NCBI GenBank assembly: GCA_028279505.1
Contig: JANQNP010000028.1
Span: 1 to 64,000 of the forward strand
From: Dehalococcoidia bacterium
GTDB taxonomy: Bacteria; Chloroflexota; Dehalococcoidia; UBA2979
Reading direction: 5' to 3'
DNA: 64,000 bases
Under the pieces are notes generated by a model. The model worked only from the letters and a program-made list of their open reading frames with translations, was not told where the DNA came from and ran no database searches. The stretch's first letter is position 1, and every line of letters begins with the position of its first letter. Below are positions 8,469 through 17,247 of the stretch, piece after piece. The translations under genes were made by a program, and so were the position numbers.

Positions 8469-9668
8469 CTACGGGCAGCGGCTGCCGTGCTCGAGCTGGG
8501 CGCCGACGCTGGCGTAGCGGTGGTCGGGCGACCAGGTGACCTCGTTCTGCGGGGCGGGGAGCACCGCGGTGTAACGGTTGGCGTCGAGGTCGAAGAGCGC
8601 CTGGGCGCCGAACTCGCCGAGGGCGATCTGGTTGTCCGAAGTGAGGACGGCCCAGCCTGCGCCGGCCAGCTCGCGGGCCTCGCCGGTGGCGCGGTCGAGG
8701 ACGCGGAGGGTGCCGTCCGGGGAGCAGAAGCGGTCGGTCCAGGCGACGAGGTTTGCCGTGGCGCTGAGGGCGATCAGCGGCCGAGCGGTCAGCCGTGTCG
8801 ACGAGATGAAGGTGGCGGTCGCTGCCTCGACGTCGACGAGGAAGATGTTGGCGTCGAGGTCCGGGCCGGTCGCCGGAGTGGCGATCGCGACCTCACCCGG
8901 GCCGGCGAGGCTGGCGGCTTCGGCTTCGAAGCGGAGCAGCATCGCGCCCGTCGAGCGGTCGCGGACCTCGAAGGTGGCGGGGGGCCCGTCGGCGAGCCGG
9001 ACGAGCTGGAGGTCGCCGCGGACGGTCGAGACGAAGGGCTCGCTGGGCGGGTCGAACGGGGGCGCGGGGCGGGCGGCTCCGTTGCTGACGGTGATGGCGA
9101 TCTGCTCGCGGGCGGCTTCGCTGACGGAGAGGACCGTCTCGTCGTCGATCCAGGGCGCGCTGTCGAGGCCCGGGCCGAGGCGACGTTGTTCGAGCGTCGT
9201 GAGGTCGATCAGGCGGACCTCGCCAGCGGGCCGGCTGGTGATCCGGACCCAGGTCATGCGGGTGCCGTCCGGGCTGAAGGCACCTCGGAAGCCGCGACCG
9301 AGGTTCGTGACGGTCTGCTCCTGGACGTCGAAGAGGAGGGTGTCGTCGAGTCTCGTGCCGGGGGCGGGCGCGATCGTCGGTGACGGCGCGGGCGGGAGTT
9401 GGGCCTCGGAGGCGGCGACGAGCGGCCGAGGGTCGGTGAACAGGCCCTGGATCGGCGTGAGCGGCAGCGGCGTCGGGACGGGGCGCGGGTCGCGTGGCGG
9501 CCGCAGCGTGGGGACCGCGGTGGGGGTGGCGCTCGGCGTAGGCGAGGCGGTGACCGCGGGCACGGCCGGGCGCGGGGTGGGGGTGCCGACCTCGATCAGG
9601 TCGCGGTTGGTACCGCAGGCGGAGGTGAGCGCCAGCGCGAGGAGGGCGGCCGCAGCTGAGAGGCGCAT
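8469..9668 (-). CDS. Lipoprotein with a predicted beta-propeller domain
   Basis: The N-terminus MRLSAAAALLALALTSACG is a lipoprotein signal with lipobox TSAC and the lipidated Cys at residue 18. A long Pro/Thr-rich linker follows (about residues 28-75). After it come repeated short beta-strand units such as GAFSPDGTRMTWVRI, APWIDDETVLSV and VTWSPDHRYASVG, typical of TolB/WD40-like propellers. It is probably anchored outside the membrane and may bind a ligand or partner. The total is 399 residues. A protein of the same plan occurs at 34303-35697, so the two may be distant paralogues. No enzymatic motif is seen. Confidence 0.75.
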   Translation of the reverse strand: MRLSAAAALLALALTSACGTNRDLIEVGTPTPRPAVPAVTASPTPSATPTAVPTLRPPRDPRPVPTPLPLTPIQGLFTDPRPLVAASEAQLPPAPSPTIAPAPGTRLDDTLLFDVQEQTVTNLGRGFRGAFSPDGTRMTWVRITSRPAGEVRLIDLTTLEQRRLGPGLDSAPWIDDETVLSVSEAAREQIAITVSNGAARPAPPFDPPSEPFVSTVRGDLQLVRLADGPPATFEVRDRSTGAMLLRFEAEAASLAGPGEVAIATPATGPDLDANIFLVDVEAATATFISSTRLTARPLIALSATANLVAWTDRFCSPDGTLRVLDRATGEARELAGAGWAVLTSDNQIALGEFGAQALFDLDANRYTAVLPAPQNEVTWSPDHRYASVGAQLEHGSRCP

Positions 9669-9796
9669 GCGGGAATCATCGTCGATCTGGCGACGACGAG
9701 CGGGACGCGGCTCACGCCGGCGGTTTGCGGTCGCGTTTCGGATACCGGCGCGAGCGGGGTCGCGGGACCCTCGGGCTGTGCGAAGGGAGGACGACG

Positions 9797-10207
9797 ATGC
9801 TGCGACGGTTCGCGCGCACCGTCTGGCTCGGGCGCTGCCCGAGTTGCGGTCAGACCTCGATGTTCCGCGGGCTCGGGAGCCTCGTGGAGGCGTGCTCGGC
9901 CTGCGGGTTGCGCTATGACGCCGGTGAGGGCGCCTCGATGGGGTCGATCCAGATCGGGTATGTCGCGGGCGTGAAGTTCGCGCTGATCTTGATCGCGGTG
10001 GAACTGATCTGGGGGCCGATCGCCGCGGTCGGGCTGGATCCGCTGTTGCCGATCATGGCGCTGAGCACGCTGGCGACGCTGGCGGTCTATCGGCCGTCGA
10101 AGGCGCTCTGGGTGCTGGTGCTGTTCCGGTTCGGGTGGCTGCGCTGGAGCGACGGCCGACCCTCGGACGAGCCGCGCGAGACGCCGCCGTTGCCGCTGGC
10201 GGGCTAG
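9797..10207 (+). CDS. DUF983 membrane protein
   Basis: This 136-residue protein begins with two CxxC knuckles: GRCPSCGQTSMFRGLGSL near residue 13 and ACSACGLRYDAGEGA near residue 32. Two membrane helices follow (FALILIAVELIWGPIAAV and LLPIMALSTLATLAVY) and then the conserved PSKALWVLVLF. This is the DUF983 layout, a family of unknown role sometimes found near cytochrome oxidase or heme genes. ATG 9797 follows GGGAGG (9785-9790) by 6 nt. It stands between a minus-strand lipoprotein gene and a CoA-transferase gene, so context gives no function. Confidence 0.85.
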   Translation: MLRRFARTVWLGRCPSCGQTSMFRGLGSLVEACSACGLRYDAGEGASMGSIQIGYVAGVKFALILIAVELIWGPIAAVGLDPLLPIMALSTLATLAVYRPSKALWVLVLFRFGWLRWSDGRPSDEPRETPPLPLAG

Positions 10208-10213
10208 CCAGGG

Positions 10214-11551
10214 TCAGGTCGTGACGGTCGCGGTGCTGCCATCGTGGACGACGCCGTCGGCGCAGAGCGCGGCGATCTCGTCGAGGTCGTAGCCAGCTTC
10301 GATCAGGACCTCGGAGGAGTGCTCGCCGTAGGCGGGCGCGGCACGGTAGGCGCGGGTGGGGGTGCCGGACATGACGACGGCGGGGCCCATGACGCGCTGC
10401 GGGCCGGTGGTGACGTGCTCGAGGTCCCAGAGCATGTGGTCGGCTTGCACCTGCGGGTCGTCGGCCATCTCCTCCGGGAGTTGGACCGGGGCGACTGGGA
10501 CACCGGCCTCGTCGAAGAGGCGGACCCACTCGTCGACGGTCCTCGTGAGGAAGATCTCGCGGATGCGGGCGCGCCACTCGAGCGCGCTGCGCTGGTTGTC
10601 CGGGTCGTAGGCGTCGTAGCCCTCGTCGTCGGAGCGCTCCTCGCCGTAGATGCCGAGCACGTGGCGCATCGCGTCGCGGTTGGTCTTCGTGAGCGCGCCG
10701 ATCACGATGCCGCCGTCGCTGGCACGGTAGCCGCCGTAGTAGAGACGGAATGCGATGCGGAGTGCCTGGAGGGAGTCGCGCGCTTCGATGATCTTGTCGT
10801 ACGAGGCGCCCTGATCCTTGACGGCCTGCACGCTGGCGAGCACCTGGTCGCGGACGACGGCGTCGTGGACCGGCTCGCGCATGACCCAGCCGCCCATCAT
10901 GAAGAGCGAGCTGCGGAGGAGCGACGTCGAGAGCTGTTGGCCCTCGCCGGTCTGGGCGCGGTGGTAGAGGGCGGCGCAGATGCCCATGGCGGAGGCGAAG
11001 CCGGTGACGATGTCGGCGACGGGGCTGGAGATCAGGTCGGGCGCGCCGTCGTCGGTCAGCTTGCCGTCGAGCGCCATGAGGCCTGAGTACGCTTGCGCGA
11101 CGATGTCCGATCCGGCGCGATAGGCCTCGGGGCCCTCTTCGCCGAAGCCGGTGTTCTGCCAGTAGATCAGGTCGGGCTTGATGGCGCGGAGCGATTGGTA
11201 GTCGATGCCGATGCGCTCGGCGACGCCGAGGCGGTAGTTGATCAAAACGACGTCCGCGTCGCTGACGAGTCGCCGCATCGCTTCTCGGCCTCGCTCGTCC
11301 TGGAGGTCGAGGATGAGGCCGCGTTTGCCGCGGTTGAGGGCCTGGAAGACCTTCCCTTCCTTCGGGATGACGGCGCCGGTGTTGCGGGTGGATTCGCCGC
11401 CGGGCGGTTCGATCTTGATGACGTCCGCGCCGAGGTCGGAGAGGTTCAAGCCTGAGACCGGGCCGGCGACGATCTGCGAGAACTCGAGGACGCGGACGCC
11501 GGCGAGGGGACCGGGAAACGCCTCGATGGTTTCGAGTCGCGGGTCGGGCAT
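10214..11551 (-). CDS. CaiB/BaiF family (class III) CoA-transferase
   Basis: This 445-residue class III CoA-transferase moves CoA between carboxylic acids through an aspartyl-CoA intermediate. The N-terminal signature is GVRVLEFSQIVAGPVSGLNL, followed by GADVIKIEPPGGESTR. SSPVADIVTG contains the expected catalytic Asp, followed by the family-typical HRAQTGEGQQLS. The start at 11551 follows GAGGAG on the minus strand. The substrate (formyl-, succinyl- or an aromatic-acid CoA) cannot be read from sequence. Upstream, TAACGTACGT lies in the likely promoter. It stands alone, but crotonase, MaoC and SDR genes in the window fit the same acyl-CoA theme. Confidence 0.92.
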   Translation of the reverse strand: MPDPRLETIEAFPGPLAGVRVLEFSQIVAGPVSGLNLSDLGADVIKIEPPGGESTRNTGAVIPKEGKVFQALNRGKRGLILDLQDERGREAMRRLVSDADVVLINYRLGVAERIGIDYQSLRAIKPDLIYWQNTGFGEEGPEAYRAGSDIVAQAYSGLMALDGKLTDDGAPDLISSPVADIVTGFASAMGICAALYHRAQTGEGQQLSTSLLRSSLFMMGGWVMREPVHDAVVRDQVLASVQAVKDQGASYDKIIEARDSLQALRIAFRLYYGGYRASDGGIVIGALTKTNRDAMRHVLGIYGEERSDDEGYDAYDPDNQRSALEWRARIREIFLTRTVDEWVRLFDEAGVPVAPVQLPEEMADDPQVQADHMLWDLEHVTTGPQRVMGPAVVMSGTPTRAYRAAPAYGEHSSEVLIEAGYDLDEIAALCADGVVHDGSTATVTT

Positions 11552-11698
11552 GACGGGGCTCCTCGGGTCGTTGGGCGCGGCTGCGGGGGTAGCGTAACGT
11601 ACGTGATTTCGGGCTGGTCTCCGGCGAGCGGCGCCACGCGTGGTTGCATGCTCGCGGTACCGTGACCGCCGAATCACGGGTCGCAGGGGGGAGATGGC

Positions 11699-12406
11699 GT
11701 GCGGGCGGAGCTGGAGCAGACGCAGGCGCTGACGTTCGACCTGTTTGGGACGGTGTTGGACCTCGGTGGGAGCCTGACGCCGTACATCGCGACGTTCCTC
11801 GAGGAGCAGGGGAGCGAGGCAGATGCGGCCGAGTTCTGGCAGCAGCTGCGGTACCGGCAGCGGATCGAGCAGTACCAGGACTCGCTGGTGGAGCTGGGTC
11901 ACTCGGGGTACCTGGGGACGGTGGAGAAGGCGTTCTCCTACGTCTGCCGGCTGAACGGGCTCGACCCGACGCGCGACGAGATCAAACGGTGGATGGAGAG
12001 CTGGCAGCAGCTCAACGCGTTCCCCGAGGTGGTGCCGGCCCTCGATCGGCTGCGCGCGCGGTTCAAGCTGGTGGCGCTGTCGAACGGGAATCCATGGTTC
12101 CTGGACCACCTCGTGAAGAACCGGATCCAGTACGAGTTCGACGAGGTGCTGTCCGTGGAGCTGGTGGGGATATTCAAGCCGTCGCCGGCGGTGTATCGCC
12201 GGGCGGCGCGGGAGTTGGACCTCGAGCCGCACGAGCTGCTGATGGTGTCTGCCAACTCGTTCGACGTGATGGGGGCGCGGATGTGCGGGCTGCGCGGTGC
12301 CTACATCGACCGCTACGGGCTGCCGTTCGAGGACACGGAGGCGCGCTACCACCCGGACGTGACGGTGACCGACTTCACCGCGCTTGCGGACGCCCTCGAC
12401 ACGTGA
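11699..12406 (+). CDS. HAD hydrolase, haloacid dehalogenase type II-like
   Basis: This 235-residue protein follows (S)-2-haloacid dehalogenases. The nucleophile motif is LTFDLFGTVLDLGGSL with Asp near residue 14. The Ser/Asn motif is VALSNGNPWFLDHLVKNR and the Lys motif is GIFKPSPAVYRRA. Motif IV is the type-II variant LLMVSANSFDVMGARMCGL, where many phosphatases have DxxxD. Such enzymes hydrolyse the carbon-halogen bond of short 2-haloacids, but phosphatase activity cannot be excluded. The GTG start follows a G-rich site (GGGGGGAG). It lies 16 nt ahead of a GNAT gene and is probably co-transcribed with it. Confidence 0.85.
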   Translation: MRAELEQTQALTFDLFGTVLDLGGSLTPYIATFLEEQGSEADAAEFWQQLRYRQRIEQYQDSLVELGHSGYLGTVEKAFSYVCRLNGLDPTRDEIKRWMESWQQLNAFPEVVPALDRLRARFKLVALSNGNPWFLDHLVKNRIQYEFDEVLSVELVGIFKPSPAVYRRAARELDLEPHELLMVSANSFDVMGARMCGLRGAYIDRYGLPFEDTEARYHPDVTVTDFTALADALDT

Positions 12407-12422
12407 CCGCGGAGCTCGGCCG

Positions 12423-13046
12423 ATGACCGCAGAGCTGGCGTTCGTCGCGGCGACGGAGGCGGACAGCGACCGGCTGTCCGACATCATGCTCGGCGAGCCG
12501 GGGCAGCTGACGACGGACGTGGGGATGCGGCTGTTCGGGATGAGCGACCACCGCAAGGCGCAGCGGCTGTGGCGGATCATCAACCGCAACGGCGAAGCCT
12601 GGCGACACGTCACCCTCGCGAAGTCGGGGGGCGAGACGGTCGGGATCCTGATGAACGCGTCGCTGGACGTCTCGCTCAGCGCGTCGTTGCTGCTACGGGC
12701 AACGCTGATGTTCGGTCCGTTGTGGCTGCTGCGGCTGCCGGGGCGGATGAAGCTGCAGCGGCGCGTGCAGACGGAGGGTCCCGCCGGGGCGTACAGCGTG
12801 AGCGAGCTGCATGTCGCACCCTCGGCGCGTGGCGGCGGGATCGGGGCGGCGCTGCTCGTCGAGGCGGAGGGGCAGGCGCGCGCGGGCGGGCACGACGCGA
12901 TGACGCTACAGACGCTGACCGAGAACCCGGCGATCCACCTCTACGAGCGGTTCGGCTTCGAGGTGGTCGAGACGCGCACCGACCCGGACTACGAGGCGAT
13001 CGCCGGGGTCGGCGGCTACCACCGGATGGTGAAGCGGCTGGCCTAG
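12423..13046 (+). CDS. GNAT acetyltransferase
   Basis: This 207-residue protein has a clear acetyl-CoA motif, VSELHVAPSARGGGIGAALL (the R/Q-x-x-G-x-G/A region), near residues 125-145. The C-terminal LQTLTENPAIHLYERFGFEV is the usual GNAT ending. Between them lies a helical insertion with basic residues (LRLPGRMKLQRRVQ). It is likely cytosolic. The ATG at 12423 lies 16 nt after the dehalogenase stop, suggesting one transcript. Its stop codon shares CTAG with the convergent phosphatase gene. The substrate is not evident. Confidence 0.85.
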   Translation: MTAELAFVAATEADSDRLSDIMLGEPGQLTTDVGMRLFGMSDHRKAQRLWRIINRNGEAWRHVTLAKSGGETVGILMNASLDVSLSASLLLRATLMFGPLWLLRLPGRMKLQRRVQTEGPAGAYSVSELHVAPSARGGGIGAALLVEAEGQARAGGHDAMTLQTLTENPAIHLYERFGFEVVETRTDPDYEAIAGVGGYHRMVKRLA

Positions 13047-13813
13047 CTCGGCGGTTCGTCCTCGAGCAGGTGCTTCTTGAGGCGGTCGAAGGTGTCGTCG
13101 GAGACGCCGTTCGAGGCGAGCAGGTCGGCGACCGATCCGTGCTCGGCGCGAACGCCCTCGAGGAAGCCGAGCATCTTCTCGGCGGGGGTCTCCATGCGCG
13201 CGACCATCTCGTCGCGCGTGCCCTGGGGCGGGCGGCCGACCTCGCGGAGGTAGTTGATCAGGCCGTCGATGTCGGCGTTGCTGCGCTCGTACTCGTGGGC
13301 GATCGTCTCGTCGTCGACGCCGATCAGCTCCATCGCCATCGCGACGAGGATGCCGGTGCGGTCCTTGCCGGCGGTGCAGTTGATCAGCACGGGGTAGCGA
13401 TCTTCCTCGGCGAGGAGCTCGATGCCGCGGGCGAAGCGCTCGGCGGCGCCGACCTTGAGGTAGTGGAGGTAGCGGTCCGCGGTGATGCCGTTGCCGTGGA
13501 GGCCGTTCAGCTCCGCCGTGAACTCCGCGAGCGGGACCTCGGTGCGGAAGATGGAGTGGAAGACGACGGAGGCGGGCGGGTCGTCTAGCCGGTACTCGAC
13601 GGCGCCATTGACCTCGTCCGGGTGCCGGAGGTCGAGGATGGTCTGGACGTTGGCGGTGAGCCAGGCGCGATCGGCCTCGGTGGTGCGCTCCCAGGCGCCG
13701 GCGCGGTAGAGCCGGCCGTCGCGCATGCGCGCGCCGGAGGCGGTGGCGTAGCCCTGGACGGCGCGGAGGTTGTGGAGCGCCTCCATCGGGATGAGGTAGT
13801 CGGGGGTGGTCAT
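13043..13813 (-). CDS. Tyrosine-protein phosphatase, Y_phosphatase3/IphP type
   Basis: This 256-residue protein carries the phosphatase loop VLINCTAGKDRTG, i.e. C-x5-R with the nucleophilic Cys near residue 110, and the N-terminal LYRAGAWERTTEADRAWL plus TILDLRHPDEV of the Y_phosphatase3 family. Members dephosphorylate phosphotyrosine proteins or phosphoinositides. ATG 13813 is chosen because GGAGG lies 6 nt upstream on the minus strand; a longer frame to 13912 lacks such a site. It overlaps the convergent GNAT gene by the four bases CTAG. No secretion signal is seen, so an intracellular role is likely. Confidence 0.88.
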   Translation of the reverse strand: MTTPDYLIPMEALHNLRAVQGYATASGARMRDGRLYRAGAWERTTEADRAWLTANVQTILDLRHPDEVNGAVEYRLDDPPASVVFHSIFRTEVPLAEFTAELNGLHGNGITADRYLHYLKVGAAERFARGIELLAEEDRYPVLINCTAGKDRTGILVAMAMELIGVDDETIAHEYERSNADIDGLINYLREVGRPPQGTRDEMVARMETPAEKMLGFLEGVRAEHGSVADLLASNGVSDDTFDRLKKHLLEDEPPS

Positions 13814-13926
13814 TGGCGCCTCCATGATTTCTTCAGTGCGATCGGCTAAAGCATGGACGATTCGCGCCCGGCCGTCCCGTGCCAAGCACGGGTAGGGCAT
13901 CCTTATCGACACAGAAAGGATCGGCG

Positions 13927-14310
13927 ATGGCTAAGGGGCGAGGCGCGATGGTGCTCCGAGCGGTGGGGATTGAGCCGACAGGAGGCGCCGCCGGTCATAG
14001 TTACGCAAGTGGTGACTGTGACGGAGCAGGTACTTGTCTCTGCGCTGCGGCGCGCGGAGGACGCGACTATTTTGGGCTCCAGTTCCGCCGCGATGGATAC
14101 GAGAGGCTCGAGAAGCTGACCCCAGAGCTGCAGGCAGCTGGCTTCGCGTACTACCACGCTGACAAGGGCCCAGACGATCTTGCGGCCCGGATGGCTCAGG
14201 GGAAGCCGATTGAGTACGTCCGAGACGTTGGCGCATCGAGCGATCCACCCGAGCGATCAAGCATCAGGCTCGTGCAGCTCGCATGCGAACGGATTCGAGA
14301 GCTTGCGTAG
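13927..14310 (+). CDS. Hypothetical protein of atypical composition
   Basis: A frame of 127 residues starts at ATG 13927 behind AAAGGA, with good spacing. The N-terminal third is Gly/Ala-rich with a Cys group (SGDCDGAGTCLC). The C-terminal part reads like a folded domain: YFGLQFRRDGYERLEKL, then YYHADKGPDDLAARMAQG. I do not recognise a family. Codon choice is less GC-biased than in flanking genes, and an alternative frame over 13853-14119 is also open, so a frameshift in the first third is possible. A hairpin (CCCGTG and CACGGG, 13876-13892) lies in its upstream region. Confidence 0.5.
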   Translation: MAKGRGAMVLRAVGIEPTGGAAGHSYASGDCDGAGTCLCAAARGGRDYFGLQFRRDGYERLEKLTPELQAAGFAYYHADKGPDDLAARMAQGKPIEYVRDVGASSDPPERSSIRLVQLACERIRELA

Positions 14311-14349
14311 GTACCAACCGATCAACCTCTTGCCCGTTCGGCTCTTGGC

Positions 14350-16047
14350 ATGAATCTCCAGATAGAGAATGCGCGTGCGGTCACCCTCGATGAGGAGCGG
14401 CCACGCGCTGAGTCCGTACTGGTGGTGAACGGGCGGATCGTGGCAGTGGGGGACGCCTCGGAGGTTGGCGCGCTGGCGCCGCCGGGGACGGCGACGCTGG
14501 ATGCGCGGCAGCGGGTGGTGGTGCCGGGGTTCATCGAGACGCACGCGCATCCGCTTCCGGCGGCGGTGTCGCGGATGACGACGGTGAACTGCGGGACGCC
14601 GCCGAACCGGACGATCGAGGATGTGCTCGACCGGCTGGCGGCGGCGGTCGCGGAGACCGAGGGCACGGCACCGGTGCGTGGGACGGTCTACGACGACTCG
14701 CTGATCGCGGATAACCGGCACCTGACCCGCGACGACCTCGACCGGGTGTCGACGGAGACGCCGATCGTGGTGACGCACGTGAGCGGGCATCTCGCGTACG
14801 CGAACTCGGCGGGGCTCGAGGCAGCCGGGATCGAGGAGGGGACCGCGGATCCGGAGGGTGGGCACCTCGCGCGGGACGAGTCGGGCCGTCTGACGGGCGT
14901 GTTGTACGAGACGGCGCTGCGGATGACGGCGGGGGTGATGGTGCGCCCGGACCGGGAGCAGCAGATCGAGGCGGCGGGCCTTGCGGGTCGCGAGCTGGCG
15001 AAAGTGGGCGTGACCTCGGTGCACGACGTGACGCCGTCGGCGAACCTGTCGAACTCGCTGGACGTGTATACGGAGGCGATCCGGCGCGGGGCGTTCGCGC
15101 CGCGGATGCGGATGTGCCTGCCGTACACGGGGCTGAGCGGGCGACACGGGCAGTTCGAGGCGGTGCCCTACCTCGAGAGCGCGGGATGGCGGACGGGGTT
15201 CGGGAACGACCGGCTCGCCGTGGGGATGATGAAGGTCACGCAGGACGGGTCGCTGCAGGGGTACTCGGGCGCGCTGACCGAGCCGTACCACGACCGGCCC
15301 GACGAGACGGGGATGGTGCTGATTCCGCAGGACGTGCTGGACGTGGTGGTCACGCAGGCGCTGCGAGCGGGCCTCCAGGTTGGGATTCACGCGAACGGGG
15401 ACCGGGCGATCGATTCGGTCCTCGATGCGTACGAGCGGGCGCTGGGGGAGCACCCGGTGGAGGACCACCGGCTGCGGATCGAGCACTGCCAGGTGGTGCG
15501 GGAGGATCAGCTCGACCGGATCGCGCGCCTCGGCGTGCACGTGTCGTTCTTCAATCTGCACGTCTACTACTGGGGCACGCGGCACCGTGACCGGTTCCTC
15601 GGGCCGGAGCGCGGAGCGCGGATCTCGCCGCTACGCTCGGCGCAGGACCGGGGCATCACGTTCGTCGGTCACTCGGACTGGTGGGTGACGCCGGTGGATC
15701 CGCTGTTCAACGTGCACGTGGCGGTGAACCGCGAAACGCGCGAGGGCGACGTGCTGGGGCCCGAGCAGCGGATCGACGCGGAGGCGGCGCTGCGGATGAT
15801 GACGATCGACGGCGCGCGGCTCGCCTTCGAGGAGGATGAGAAGGGGACGATCACGCCCGGGAAGCTCGGGGACCTCGTGCTGCTGTCGGACGATCCGTTG
15901 GCGGTTGATGGCGGCGCGATCGACGACATCGAGGTCGAGACGACGATCGTCGGCGGCGAGGTGGTCTACGACCGCGAGCGGGACGGCGGCTCGCGGCGCG
16001 ACGAGCGGTTGTCTCGCGATCCTCGGCGCGACGAGGCGTACGTGTGA
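14350..16047 (+). CDS. Amidohydrolase, YtcJ-like (Amidohydro_3)
   Basis: This 565-residue metal-dependent hydrolase has the YtcJ plan. A small N-terminal beta-sandwich (ENARAVTLDEERPRAESVLV) is followed by the barrel with the metal motif HAHP near residue 62 (VPGFIETHAHPLP). Further metal or catalytic positions are VGIHANGDRAIDSVLDAYE, RIEHCQ and FVGHSDWWVTPVDP. The C-terminus returns to the sandwich (GTITPGKLGDLVLLSDDPL). Family members hydrolyse C-N bonds in cyclic or N-acyl compounds; the natural substrate is usually unknown. It has no signal peptide. The gene stands alone, followed 17 nt later by the convergent end of a lipoprotein gene. Confidence 0.92.
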   Translation: MNLQIENARAVTLDEERPRAESVLVVNGRIVAVGDASEVGALAPPGTATLDARQRVVVPGFIETHAHPLPAAVSRMTTVNCGTPPNRTIEDVLDRLAAAVAETEGTAPVRGTVYDDSLIADNRHLTRDDLDRVSTETPIVVTHVSGHLAYANSAGLEAAGIEEGTADPEGGHLARDESGRLTGVLYETALRMTAGVMVRPDREQQIEAAGLAGRELAKVGVTSVHDVTPSANLSNSLDVYTEAIRRGAFAPRMRMCLPYTGLSGRHGQFEAVPYLESAGWRTGFGNDRLAVGMMKVTQDGSLQGYSGALTEPYHDRPDETGMVLIPQDVLDVVVTQALRAGLQVGIHANGDRAIDSVLDAYERALGEHPVEDHRLRIEHCQVVREDQLDRIARLGVHVSFFNLHVYYWGTRHRDRFLGPERGARISPLRSAQDRGITFVGHSDWWVTPVDPLFNVHVAVNRETREGDVLGPEQRIDAEAALRMMTIDGARLAFEEDEKGTITPGKLGDLVLLSDDPLAVDGGAIDDIEVETTIVGGEVVYDRERDGGSRRDERLSRDPRRDEAYV

Positions 16048-16064
16048 CTCACGGCTCCCGCACC

Positions 16065-17081
16065 CTATCGGGCGATGGTTTCCAACCTCGCTTGGCTGTC
16101 TGCCGTTTCGGGATCGACGCCGACATCCAGGTCATCGCGGGACCGGAGTAGCAGGCCGGCAACGACGGCCAGCGCACCCGGGGCCCCGATCAACGCCCAC
16201 CCCCACAGCAGTGCGCTGATCAATTCCGAGATCGTGTCATCCTCCCAGAGCCATAGTGTCGCGCTGTCGATCCCAGTCAGGATGAGGTGAGCGCCTCCGA
16301 GTAGCAGTAGCGACGAGGACACCGCCTGGCGACGTCTTGGACTCCTCCCGAATAGGACGAGAATCCCCGCGAGCGACGTTGCGACCAGCGGAATCTCGAC
16401 GACTCCGCCGCCCGGAATCGCGATGAGTGTCGCGATCGGCAGTGCCAGGACGAAGCCGACAATGCCCGATCCGAGCGCGGCACCTTCTCGACCTTCGTTG
16501 AGCGATTGCTCCAGCGGTCTGCTGAATCCTCCAGTCGATTGAAGGAGCACGAGTGCGATCGGCGTGTATCCGACCGCCATTGCCAGGAGGAGCCAGGGTT
16601 GCGCCTCGATCCATCGGAGCGCTCGATCCGCACGTTCGAGCTGGAGTCGCACCTCCTCAGACAACGGCTCCCGATGACGACAGTCCACGTGATCGGCGAC
16701 GAGTGGGTCGCCCAGGCGGGCAACGCATCCTTCATCGCGCGCCGCGAGTAGCACCAACGGACCTGAGAACCTGATCTCGTCCGCCGCGTTGCGGGCGATC
16801 AACGATCCGTAGTTGGTCTCCGTGCGGTGTGTGAAATCGTCTGGACGCACGGTCTCGACGAAACGATCGCCGGGGCCGAGCGTGGTTGCGTCGGTTCGAT
16901 TCGCCGGGCTCGACTGCTGAGCCTCCGCACCCTCCGCATCTTCGATCGTTACCCACAGCGTCTCGTCGGTGGTGTTCTCGATGTGGAAGTCAAAGGGAAC
17001 CGGACCGCAGCCGATGAGCAGTAGCGCGACGACGCTCGCTAGAGCGGCGACCCCCGTCCTCCGAAGGCTGGGCCGTTGCAC
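16065..17081 (-). CDS. Lipoprotein with a multi-helix membrane domain
   Basis: From the GTG at 17081 the protein has 338 residues and opens MQRPSLRRTGVAALASVV followed by the lipobox LIGC, so the mature N-terminus should be a lipidated Cys. About 120 extracytoplasmic residues follow, with a beta-rich start (FDFHIENTTDETLWVTIED). Unusually, there are then about four or five hydrophobic helices: WLLLAMAVGYTPIALVLL, IVGFVLALPIATLIAI, LLLLGGAHLILTGI and WALIGAPGALAVVAGLLL. The family is not recognised. Base composition is lower in GC than its neighbours, which may reflect transfer. A longer frame to 17243 has no better start signal. Confidence 0.65.
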   Translation of the reverse strand: MQRPSLRRTGVAALASVVALLLIGCGPVPFDFHIENTTDETLWVTIEDAEGAEAQQSSPANRTDATTLGPGDRFVETVRPDDFTHRTETNYGSLIARNAADEIRFSGPLVLLAARDEGCVARLGDPLVADHVDCRHREPLSEEVRLQLERADRALRWIEAQPWLLLAMAVGYTPIALVLLQSTGGFSRPLEQSLNEGREGAALGSGIVGFVLALPIATLIAIPGGGVVEIPLVATSLAGILVLFGRSPRRRQAVSSSLLLLGGAHLILTGIDSATLWLWEDDTISELISALLWGWALIGAPGALAVVAGLLLRSRDDLDVGVDPETADSQARLETIAR

Positions 17082-17247
17082 TACAATCCCGTCTCCCAGT
17101 TCATTCGCCTCCGGGCCCCGCGGCGGCCGACCGCCAGCGCCCGTCACCCTTACTACGACCTGACGTAACAGGTGGATCCGCGAGTAGGACGGCGGCTCCG
17201 ATGCGACGAACGACCGCACGCGAACCCCGCCCGTCCGAGGCATACTT

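Noticed and set aside
10214..12613. CoA-transferase frame extended to 12613 (799 codons)
   Set aside because: The extra N-terminal part is low-complexity and lies opposite the dehalogenase and GNAT genes. A clear ribosome site precedes ATG 11551.
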